Source of the DNA: a virus | Length of the DNA: 64,000 nucleotides | Reading direction: 5' to 3' (one strand) | Virus record (IMG/VR): IMGVR_UViG_3300007512_002757 | Span: 1-64,000 of that record | Part shown: in pieces, positions 16,995 through 24,776 of the stretch | Numbering within the stretch: the stretch's first letter is position 1 | How the letters are laid out: each line of letters begins with the position of its first letter | Translations under genes and position numbers: made by a program | The notes under the pieces: generated by a model | The model's database searches: none | The model's input: the letters and a program-made list of their open reading frames with translations, nothing else | What the model was told of the DNA's origin: nothing

Positions 16995-19900
16995 ATGTCT
17001 CACTCTATTAACAATAGATCAAAGAAAATGCTCGATATTCTTTTTAAAAGTAATATCGATGTATCGGGCCTTAATATATTAAGAAAGTTTGCCGAGGATT
17101 GGACTCGTGAGTGGGCCGAAGCAAAGCTTGATCCAAATTCTCCTATAGACATAGGAGGCTATGATCCAGGAAGCGTTTATACATTGGGGACATTTTTTAC
17201 AAACCCTATGTCTGGTGGAACTCCTGCTTATCAGCTATATCCGGATCTTGGTCTGGCCGCAGCCAAAAGGCTTTTGAAATTACGAGAAGAGAGTCCCAAC
17301 GGCTCTGCTTTGTATACGATCCTTAAATATAAAATTAATGAAAAGGTTCCAGAGGTTGCACAGGATATAGTAAATATTTTAATTAATTCCGGCGATACGT
17401 TTAATTATTTTGGACATAATTTTCACAAAACAAACCCTGAAGCCCTTGAGCCGCTTATGCTTTCTTTGTTAAAAGCAACGCCGTCCAATTATTTTTATCT
17501 CAAAAAAAGAAGCAAAGGAAAGACAGATGCTGAATCGGAAATGGTAAATGAAATTAGCTTTCCGGAGGAAGAGCGAGCCATAATTGGAGATATAATTGAT
17601 GGACTGGAAGGTAAAGAGCCGAAATATGGATCCACAGCTTACAATATACTCATGGAGCATGATGGATGGAGGAGCAATCCGGAGGCAGCAAGGCCATTCA
17701 TGCAATCTTCTATTGATTGGGTTGGCTCAGGAGGGGGAGGGGCTGGAAAATATATAGAAGCATATCCGGAAGAGACGATAAATGCGCTTAGGGGGTGGGC
17801 AAAAAAAGATCCAAAGAGATTCGTAGAATCAAGAACTGTCGCGTATGATGCTGAAGCTTTTAATATAGCCATTAGCGCCTTAGCCAAAGAAGATCCTGCT
17901 TCATATTTTCATGCAATGTACTTTAAAGGTAAAGATAGGCCAGAAGTATTTTATAATGAAAGCATAAACCATAGAGAGAACATAGCGAACGCCATAGACA
18001 GTCAGATGAACAAAGATCCTTCTGAAGCTGGAGCGCATGGTTCTGGTTCTGAATACTTTTTAACATCGGATGTATGGTCTGACGCCATGGAGGCAGTTGG
18101 GATTCAGCAAGAAGTAAGCGGTAAATCAATAAGAGATTATGCTATGAACAAGCTGCTTGAAGAGGCTGGCAGCCTTAGAGCTGCTTTTGCAGATCCAGAT
18201 TATGATCCAGATCCCGATAAGTCTGGGCGCTTTAAGGATATTGTAGAAAAATTATTTGGAATAAGAGCCGCCTATGGCATCGACGTAACGGGAAGATTTG
18301 AAGAATATATAGATCATCCTATGGTAAAGCAGCTGGCAGAATTTTATGCAAGAAATAATATTAAACAATTTTTTGAATCTAGCTCTAGGTTGCATGATCA
18401 CTTTCCAGAAGTTGCAAGAAATAATCTGTTAAAATATATTGAATTTAAACCTTTGGAATATTTCACAAAAGACTTTCATACGAAATTCCCAGAGTTTATA
18501 GAGGTTGCGTTATCTAAGTACAAGTCCCAAGCCAGTTCGCATCTTGAGTCGGGCGTTGTTATACGTATGAAGAGGGCAGAAAGACTGTTTGATTATTTTA
18601 AATGGCATCTTGATGATTTAGATTCAGAGGGCGAAAAAAGCGCAATGGCCATCATGGCCTTCCTTGAAGACCTTGGCAGATCTACAGAAGAAGGAATTGC
18701 TGCAAAATATCCCAAAGCTTTATTGGCATTTTTAAATAAACAAAAAAGGGTAGATTTGGAAAAGGCCGATAAGCCGGATAGTTTTTTCAGAAATAACTTA
18801 CCCAGTATATTGAGGGGCGCATCTGATGATGGTGATGAAAACAAAGTTGATGAAATAATATCATCATTTGCTTATAGCTTGGCCGAAAAAGATCCGTTAT
18901 TCTTTTTTACAAGACAATTAAGTGGAGAGAGTAATTCTTATTATCACATAATGATTAATGAACAGTTTAGCGAAGGCCTTCAGGACGAAGAGCTTAAGGC
19001 TAAGATAGAGGAGAAAGAGCACGAGCATGATAAAAATCTATTGATAGCAAATTTATATCCAGAGTTTATAGAGACGGCTCTAGAGGCGCTTCTTAAGAGC
19101 GGAAAGATATATAGCTTTTATAATGTTATAAAGAATTATAATGTAGAATTATCTCTAGAAGATGAAGAATATTTATTAAAAAGATTTATATATGGAAAAA
19201 ATGCAGGAATAGATTCAAATTATTTGGAAACATCTGCCGGGAGCCCCCCATTGAGCGCGGCAAAACTTTTTAAATATATGAAGGATTCTAATGATTATTC
19301 TTTAAAGGATAAATTTCCAGAATTTATTAAAAAAGTTGCAGAAAATTTTGCACTCATAGATTCTGCAAATTTTGATAAATACGAAGTATCTAAATTATAT
19401 CCAGATATAAAATACAAAAATATATCTTCATTAAGACAAATAGAAAATAAAGAAGAAGCCTTAAACCATTTTAATGGAGCAGCCAGCTCTTTGGTAAGAG
19501 GCGATTTGCCAAATCATATAAAAATAAATAGGTCTATGTATCAAGATGATCAGCGACCAGATGAGTGGGAGGGTCATGAAAGATTTACTATATCTCAAAA
19601 TAATACAAATCCAACCGATCTTCTTTATAATATAAATAAAAAGTTAATTCATGCCGGAGATGGAGTTCAACATACAAATGTTGGAGCAAGTGGGTTTACG
19701 TCTGCTTGGGCATTGGCTACAGTGCATGGGTCTATAAGTAAACACGAGGGAGATATCTCCACCACTGATCATTCTAGCAATTTAAAAATCTTAGAGGCTG
19801 TTGAGGATTTAAAGCAATATTTTTGGCAGCTATCAAAGGACGATAAAAATGAAGAAATTTTAAATATCTTAAAAGAAAAGGGCGTAAAAGATTACTTGGC

Positions 19901-21347
19901 AGATGAAGCTGCAACAGATACTTTTCATAGACTATTACAAGCTCCAATAGTTGGAAGCATGGAAAACCCAATGGGGTATGAGCCTGTGGAGGCGGGGCTT
20001 GCAGATAACGATATAAGCTATATTGTTAAAATGATAGACAGAGAGATTGGCGTACCAGACTATAAAATTGGAGGTTTGATTTATATAGTTTTAAAGAATT
20101 TTGATGTTATAAAGGCATGGAAGGTAGCAAATCAGCCTGAGTGGCTAGTCAAGATACTGGCAGATATTTTTAGACCAATAATAAATTTGCAAAAGAAAAC
20201 GAAAGAAGGCGAAGAGGGTCCGGAGGACTTTCCGGAAGAAACGCTGGTCATTGAACAATACCAAAGCGATTATCCAGTAGTCTATGATAGAATATTTCTT
20301 GGAAACCTACGAGATGACGATGGTGGGGTTACAGGCAAAGAGTATACCCAGTTAAATAATATGATTTTGCAGCATTTAGACGTAGATGCAGCAAAGGCTT
20401 GGTTGGAAAAATCTAACTTTTCTGAACAGTGGAACGATCATATATCTAATTATCGGGAAGTACATGGCGATGAGCATTTTAGAACTGGCGGGGAAGAATT
20501 GGAGAAAACAATTATAAATGTATTTTTCAAAGAACATGTAATTAATGATTTTGATCCCGAAGAGCATTTTCCTTTGGAGGCTTCCCCACAGGCTAAGGAT
20601 GCAAGAAAGCATTTTGATATAATATCAAAAGTTTATCCATATCTTGTTATTATTAATACAATTGAGGTTGCAAAAAAATTAGACCATAAATATATTTATA
20701 TATTAAAGAATGCTCCATTTTATGCTAGTATACAAAATGTAGAAAAAGCCACAAAACTATATAAGAATATACCGGAGTTGGTAGCTACATCGAGAAGCAT
20801 TGATAAAGATCTTTATGTTTCCAATAAAATAGGCACTGCGGGGTATGACGAAAAACATTTGGAGACTGTATATGAGGTTCCTGCAAATGATGAATCTATT
20901 GCGGTTTTGCGATCAGCGGCGCAAAAACTTTCGGGCCAAAATGATCAATATGACTTTAGTTTAACTCCGGCACAAAACAAGACTAATATAGCGCCCGTCA
21001 AAAAAGATTCCACATGGAATCCGACACCTGAAAAGATTGAAAAACTTAAGGAGCTATCTGGGGTAGTTCAAGCAGAGCTTTCGGGTATTGATGTTCCGGA
21101 TTTTTATGATCCGGTTAGTATTATGAGGTATTTGAACTCAGAGATCAAAACCAAAATAGTTCCAAAGAAAAGATTTAATTCAACATTTGGACCAATAATG
21201 CGAGAGCTTGGAAAGCTTTCCCGAGCCAGCAGGTTGTTGCTGCTTATGAACGAAATGATTGTAAAAACGTCTTCACATAATTTTGACAGAAAAAGAGAAT
21301 TAAGAAAGCTTTCTTTCTTAAGAATCATAAATTTTATTAGAGAATAA
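16995..21347 (+). CDS. Giant helical-repeat protein (1450 residues)
   Basis: Unrecognised. It is nearly all helical, with a recurrent unit centred on (F/Y)P-E-(F/V/T)-(I/A): 'KVPEVAQDI', 'AYPEETINAL', 'HFPEVARNNLL', 'KFPEFIEVAL', 'LYPEFIETAL', 'KFPEFIKKVAE', suggesting an alpha-solenoid. The N-terminus may be a very divergent tag. The C-terminal tail (RKRELRKLSFLRI) resembles tails of other large proteins here. A stem-loop precedes the start. Size and repeats would suit a virion-internal or scaffold protein; a tape measure is less likely given the irregular repeats and absence of transmembrane segments. Confidence 0.75.
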   Translation: MSHSINNRSKKMLDILFKSNIDVSGLNILRKFAEDWTREWAEAKLDPNSPIDIGGYDPGSVYTLGTFFTNPMSGGTPAYQLYPDLGLAAAKRLLKLREESPNGSALYTILKYKINEKVPEVAQDIVNILINSGDTFNYFGHNFHKTNPEALEPLMLSLLKATPSNYFYLKKRSKGKTDAESEMVNEISFPEEERAIIGDIIDGLEGKEPKYGSTAYNILMEHDGWRSNPEAARPFMQSSIDWVGSGGGGAGKYIEAYPEETINALRGWAKKDPKRFVESRTVAYDAEAFNIAISALAKEDPASYFHAMYFKGKDRPEVFYNESINHRENIANAIDSQMNKDPSEAGAHGSGSEYFLTSDVWSDAMEAVGIQQEVSGKSIRDYAMNKLLEEAGSLRAAFADPDYDPDPDKSGRFKDIVEKLFGIRAAYGIDVTGRFEEYIDHPMVKQLAEFYARNNIKQFFESSSRLHDHFPEVARNNLLKYIEFKPLEYFTKDFHTKFPEFIEVALSKYKSQASSHLESGVVIRMKRAERLFDYFKWHLDDLDSEGEKSAMAIMAFLEDLGRSTEEGIAAKYPKALLAFLNKQKRVDLEKADKPDSFFRNNLPSILRGASDDGDENKVDEIISSFAYSLAEKDPLFFFTRQLSGESNSYYHIMINEQFSEGLQDEELKAKIEEKEHEHDKNLLIANLYPEFIETALEALLKSGKIYSFYNVIKNYNVELSLEDEEYLLKRFIYGKNAGIDSNYLETSAGSPPLSAAKLFKYMKDSNDYSLKDKFPEFIKKVAENFALIDSANFDKYEVSKLYPDIKYKNISSLRQIENKEEALNHFNGAASSLVRGDLPNHIKINRSMYQDDQRPDEWEGHERFTISQNNTNPTDLLYNINKKLIHAGDGVQHTNVGASGFTSAWALATVHGSISKHEGDISTTDHSSNLKILEAVEDLKQYFWQLSKDDKNEEILNILKEKGVKDYLADEAATDTFHRLLQAPIVGSMENPMGYEPVEAGLADNDISYIVKMIDREIGVPDYKIGGLIYIVLKNFDVIKAWKVANQPEWLVKILADIFRPIINLQKKTKEGEEGPEDFPEETLVIEQYQSDYPVVYDRIFLGNLRDDDGGVTGKEYTQLNNMILQHLDVDAAKAWLEKSNFSEQWNDHISNYREVHGDEHFRTGGEELEKTIINVFFKEHVINDFDPEEHFPLEASPQAKDARKHFDIISKVYPYLVIINTIEVAKKLDHKYIYILKNAPFYASIQNVEKATKLYKNIPELVATSRSIDKDLYVSNKIGTAGYDEKHLETVYEVPANDESIAVLRSAAQKLSGQNDQYDFSLTPAQNKTNIAPVKKDSTWNPTPEKIEKLKELSGVVQAELSGIDVPDFYDPVSIMRYLNSEIKTKIVPKKRFNSTFGPIMRELGKLSRASRLLLLMNEMIVKTSSHNFDRKRELRKLSFLRIINFIRE

Positions 21348-21388
21348 TAGTTACTAATTATTTATTTACTTATACCAAGGAGTATCTT

Positions 21389-22726
21389 ATGGATAAAGCT
21401 GCCATTTCAAAATTAAATATCAATGAGTTGATAGATCTGTCTAATAAGTTTGATCAAAAAGGAATGATTAGAGAGGCTGATGTCTGCGATAAGTTGGCAT
21501 ACCACTTTGATAAATTAGGAATGGCAAGAAGGATTCCGGAAGAACTAGCGAAGCTGAAAGAAGAGACTCAAGATCTGAAGGTAAATATTCCTGAAAAAAA
21601 GGATAAAGAGGCAAATTATACACAGCTTACAGAGTTAATAGGGGATAATCAAAATAACAGAATAACTATGGCGGCAGAAGAGTTGACTAGAATTCCAAAC
21701 TTTCCTGCGCAACAAAAGGGACCAAAACCTTCGGGCATTTGGTATGCATGCGGAAATGAGTGGATTAGCTGGCTGACTTATGAGATGCCACAATGGATTG
21801 GTGGTTATGTTTATTCTTTCAAGGTTGATGAAAGCAGAATGCTTATGATAACGAATGAGCAAGAGTTTGTCGCCTTTGAGAGAGAGTATTCGGTTCCAGA
21901 TAGTTCTTGGGGGAAGACTATTGATTGGGCAAAAGTTGCTATGAAATATTCTGGCATTGAGATCTGCCCTTATCAGTATAGCTTTAGGCACAGTAGTATG
22001 TGGTATTATGGTTGGGATGTGGCCTCCGGCTGTGTCTGGGAAGGCTCGGCAGTTCTTGAGGCTACATTGGTTGCGAAAAGAACAAAAGAAGTAGATGCAC
22101 CCTCGTGGGATGACGACGAAGAGGGTGAGGCTAATTGGGATTGGTATGGCCTCGGAGAAGGCGCTGCTGACTCCGGAAGCTCCAAAGATCCTGAGGAGAT
22201 TGCTGCAGAGGTTGACGAAAGAATAGGCGATGAAGTACAGCAGCTAAAAGATGATCTTGACCCAACGTCTGATGTTCAAGCTCGTCCCGGATCGCATCCA
22301 GAGGGAAGAATGGATGAAATGGTAAGTCAAATGGTAAGCCAAATAAGTTCTGACGATAAGCCTTGGGATAAGCCTTGGGCAGATAGGGGTGTTTCTTTAA
22401 ACACTATGACCGAAAAACCCTATCATGGTCGGGGGCAGAATCTTTTGGATGCAGAGCAATTGTCAAAAAGCAAAACGGCAAAGCGTATAAAAACCTTGGA
22501 TAATTTCAGAGGAGATGCTGCCCTTTATGAGTTAAGCGAACCATTGGATGGTCACACACACGTTGTAGTGTCAGCCAATGAGGTGCCGATGTCTGGTCCG
22601 GAAACATATATTTTTGGAGCAGATGAAAGTGGAGAAATAGAGGATTGGACAGAGCTGTCTGGATCAACGCCTGGAATTATGTGCCATAACTCGGCGCTGA
22701 AGAATGCTGGGTATCAGATTAGTTAG
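21389..22726 (+). CDS. Tagged protein with aromatic/Cys-rich domain
   Basis: The N-terminus carries a tag (INELIDLSNKFDQKG, MIREADVCDKL). Residues 110-235 are a compact domain with 'SGIWYACGNEWISWL', 'IDWAKVAMKYSGIEICPY' and 'WYYGWDVASGCVWEG'. Its layout vaguely recalls ADP-ribosyltransferase-type folds (GxWY..., later acidic segment), but I cannot assign it. An acidic, low-complexity linker (240-330) and a C-terminal beta-rich region follow. AAGGAG lies upstream of the ATG. Confidence 0.7.
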   Translation: MDKAAISKLNINELIDLSNKFDQKGMIREADVCDKLAYHFDKLGMARRIPEELAKLKEETQDLKVNIPEKKDKEANYTQLTELIGDNQNNRITMAAEELTRIPNFPAQQKGPKPSGIWYACGNEWISWLTYEMPQWIGGYVYSFKVDESRMLMITNEQEFVAFEREYSVPDSSWGKTIDWAKVAMKYSGIEICPYQYSFRHSSMWYYGWDVASGCVWEGSAVLEATLVAKRTKEVDAPSWDDDEEGEANWDWYGLGEGAADSGSSKDPEEIAAEVDERIGDEVQQLKDDLDPTSDVQARPGSHPEGRMDEMVSQMVSQISSDDKPWDKPWADRGVSLNTMTEKPYHGRGQNLLDAEQLSKSKTAKRIKTLDNFRGDAALYELSEPLDGHTHVVVSANEVPMSGPETYIFGADESGEIEDWTELSGSTPGIMCHNSALKNAGYQIS

Positions 22727-22734
22727 AAAAATTT

Positions 22735-23178
22735 ATGTCTTCAAGTGAGTTCAAATTTATAGTTGTTGAAGTACCAAAAGTTATAAATTTAGATTCTATA
22801 AAAAGTATAAAAAATTCTATAAGAGATATATCTGCCGAAGATGCCTTATTAATTAATGAATTAATTGATCTAGATGTTTCAGATATACAGGTTGAAGATC
22901 TCTCTGAGGATGACTTGTTTCATATTGGGGAAAATAGATTAAAAATAAAGAGCGCTATACATCTATTCTTAGAAGAAGCTGTAAATTTTATACTTTTGCC
23001 AAGATTAAACACAGAGAAGAGAAGCGGCTCTCCCGTAAATAGTAAAGAGTTTGCTTATTTAGAAATTGAGAATAAAGTTTATGCAGTCTCTGGCGATCAA
23101 ACAAGTTATTATGGATCAAAATCCAATACAGCATATGATTATTTGCTGGCATTGAATTTATCGGGAATTTTAAAATAA
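22735..23178 (+). CDS. Hypothetical protein
   Basis: A 147-residue acidic protein starting eight bases after the tagged 445-residue gene. The C-terminal half has alternating strands ('FAYLEIENKVYAVSG'). No family is recognised. Confidence 0.55.
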   Translation: MSSSEFKFIVVEVPKVINLDSIKSIKNSIRDISAEDALLINELIDLDVSDIQVEDLSEDDLFHIGENRLKIKSAIHLFLEEAVNFILLPRLNTEKRSGSPVNSKEFAYLEIENKVYAVSGDQTSYYGSKSNTAYDYLLALNLSGILK

Positions 23179-23231
23179 ACTTTTGAATATTATACACTTC
23201 TTGTTCGTCTAGTCGCCACAAGGAGTTAGTC

Positions 23232-23510
23232 ATGAATAAGTTTTTATTAATTATAGCATCATTCTTTTTCTCAGGATGTGCTTCAGCACATGCTGTAAAG
23301 CATGTTGAAACGGCCCCTGTTGTTCGCTCTCACCCTATAACCGTAAAGGTTTGGGTTAGCGGTCGTTGGGTCCACAGAGGGCCCCACAGGCATTGGACAA
23401 AGGGTCATTGGGTTGTGCGTCCGGCCCCAAGGCGTCCTCATTCTCATAGCGCTTGGGTGCCTGGACATTATAATCATCATGGAGCTTGGACTCCTGGGCA
23501 TTGGCGATAA
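23232..23510 (+). CDS. WxxGxW-repeat lipoprotein
   Basis: A 92-residue protein with a lipoprotein signal peptide (lipobox FSGC, Cys16), then five W-x-x-G-x-(W/Y) type units (VSGRW, TKGHW, VPGHY, TPGHW) embedded in a His/Arg-rich sequence. This is the YXWGXW/WXXGXW repeat type of bacterial periplasmic proteins. It would be anchored in the outer or inner membrane of a diderm host. AAGGAG precedes the start. Confidence 0.75.
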   Translation: MNKFLLIIASFFFSGCASAHAVKHVETAPVVRSHPITVKVWVSGRWVHRGPHRHWTKGHWVVRPAPRRPHSHSAWVPGHYNHHGAWTPGHWR

Positions 23511-23529
23511 AGGTTTGATATTTTTAAAA

Positions 23530-23582
23530 ACAAAAACCGGGGCAACTTGGTAGTTGCTTTGTCCTTATCTTAAAGTTTTTGT
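23530..23582. terminator. Bidirectional terminator between convergent genes
   Basis: GCAACT (23542-23547) pairs with AGTTGC (23552-23557) across a TGGT loop, and an outer arm ACAAAAAC (23530-23537) pairs with GTTTTTGT (23575-23582). It gives U-rich tails on both strands between two convergent genes. Confidence 0.65.
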
Positions 23583-23586
23583 TTGG

Positions 23587-23808
23587 TTATGGATCCGGAT
23601 GTGTATGGGTTGATTCATCTAAAAGAGCAAGCTGTTTTTCGATAGCATTTACTCGTTCCCATAGTTTGCGTATATTAGACCGGGTTCCTCCGCCTTCTGG
23701 ATACGAGGTATTTAAAGCGGTTTTTATAATTGAATCTAAGAAATCAGCTTCTTTGTGAAAGCCCTTTTTGTCTAAATGATTTGCTAGTTTAATTAATTCA
23801 TTATTCAT
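23587..23808 (-). CDS. Tag plus short coiled coil
   Basis: A 73-residue protein that is mostly a canonical tag (NELIKLANHLDKKG, HKEADFLDSIIKTA) followed by a short heptad helix (IRKLWERVNAIEKQLALL). The near absence of other sequence suggests the tag folds or docks on its own and that the coiled coil oligomerises. Confidence 0.8.
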   Translation of the reverse strand: MNNELIKLANHLDKKGFHKEADFLDSIIKTALNTSYPEGGGTRSNIRKLWERVNAIEKQLALLDESTHTHPDP

Positions 23809-23848
23809 ATTTTTATATATATAATTAATAGAGAATTAAAACTGAAGT

Positions 23849-24205
23849 TTAGTAAGTTACACCTTCTGTATAAAGAAGGATTAAACCTTCATCTGCACAC
23901 AATGGTACCGCGTTTACAGGAGCATATCCTCCCCATAGAGTCGTGATTATATAATAATCTCTCATGGCCCATTCGGTCTGCCTCTTTGGTTCGGAGCAGT
24001 ATACTCTAAGCTGTTCTCCCCAGCTTCCTTCTTCCTCTATTTCTTTGCACTTAGCATAAGCGAAGTTTGCGGTCAAAGCATCAAGGCAAGCGCTGTTTGT
24101 TGGTTCGAAAGTTATATGCCTAGGAAGGATCTTCGTAGAGCATCCGGTTAACATGATGCTTAAAGCGGATAGTATTCCTATTTTATTTAAAATTCGTTTA
24201 ATCAT
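23849..24205 (-). CDS. Small lipoprotein
   Basis: A 118-residue protein with a lipoprotein signal peptide (lipobox LTGC) and several cysteines (CLDAL, CKEI, YCSEP, LCADE) that could form disulfides in the periplasm. Its start overlaps the end of the upstream gene by eight bases. Function unknown. Confidence 0.65.
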   Translation of the reverse strand: MIKRILNKIGILSALSIMLTGCSTKILPRHITFEPTNSACLDALTANFAYAKCKEIEEEGSWGEQLRVYCSEPKRQTEWAMRDYYIITTLWGGYAPVNAVPLCADEGLILLYTEGVTY

Positions 24206-24650
24206 CCTGTAGTATATTTATAAGGCTGTTATCAAAGCCTCTAACTTTTTCAACATATATCCGAAGTGTAAAGCTTATATTGGTGTCGCTACTTACTGCG
24301 TTTATATCTGTTGACGTAACATAGTATCCGCTCGTCGTGGTCGAGGCAGCCGGAGGGGTGCATGAAAGGGTTGTTACGGTATGCCCAACAGGCAATGTTA
24401 AAAAGGCTGTCTCAGTTACTCCATCGTCCCATTCCAGGGTAACGTTTCCACCTGCGCCTGAATTATCGCACACTAGGGCAATTACCTTTGTCACCCTTAG
24501 CATGTGGTTCGTCTGTCCGCTAACATTTGCACCGGTTAATGTCGATGCAGTAATGATGGTTGCATCAACAGCCGTGCCATCGGCACTGACTATTTCGAAT
24601 ACAGCTCGGGAGCTGTCATCCCTAAGGGTTCTGTTTATTGCTAATGCCAT
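24198..24650 (-). CDS. Probable virion structural protein
   Basis: A 150-residue beta-rich protein (FEIVSADGTAVDATI, VTLEWDDG, 'FTLRIYVEKV') resembling phage head or tail decoration proteins in composition. A GGAGGAAG lies a few bases before the ATG. It faces the 818-residue structural gene across a divergent promoter region. Confidence 0.5.
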   Translation of the reverse strand: MALAINRTLRDDSSRAVFEIVSADGTAVDATIITASTLTGANVSGQTNHMLRVTKVIALVCDNSGAGGNVTLEWDDGVTETAFLTLPVGHTVTTLSCTPPAASTTTSGYYVTSTDINAVSSDTNISFTLRIYVEKVRGFDNSLINILQDD

Positions 24651-24670
24651 ATTTCTTCCTCCAAGTACAA

Positions 24671-24692
24671 CATACTAATTCATATTAGTATG
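24671..24692. promoter_or_regulatory. Palindromic candidate operator in a divergent intergenic region
   Basis: CATACTAAT and ATTAGTATG form a perfect nine-base dyad with a four-base centre (TCAT), located 21 bases upstream of the minus-strand gene and about 85 bases before the plus-strand gene. A dimeric regulator could bind here; it lacks a terminator-like U-tail. Confidence 0.4.
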
Positions 24693-24776
24693 TATGATGA
24701 TATACATTTGCTATTTTTATTAATAATATAAGTAAAATGTATCCTGTGTTTTGGACAACGAATAGGTTAGATAAAT

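Noticed and set aside
16995-21347. Tail tape-measure protein.
   Set aside because: Lacks the regular heptads, membrane segments and neighbouring tail genes expected; the PE repeats suggest a solenoid.
23530-23582. Repeated palindromic pattern as part of a CRISPR array.
   Set aside because: Only a single hairpin, no repeated spacers; better explained as a terminator.
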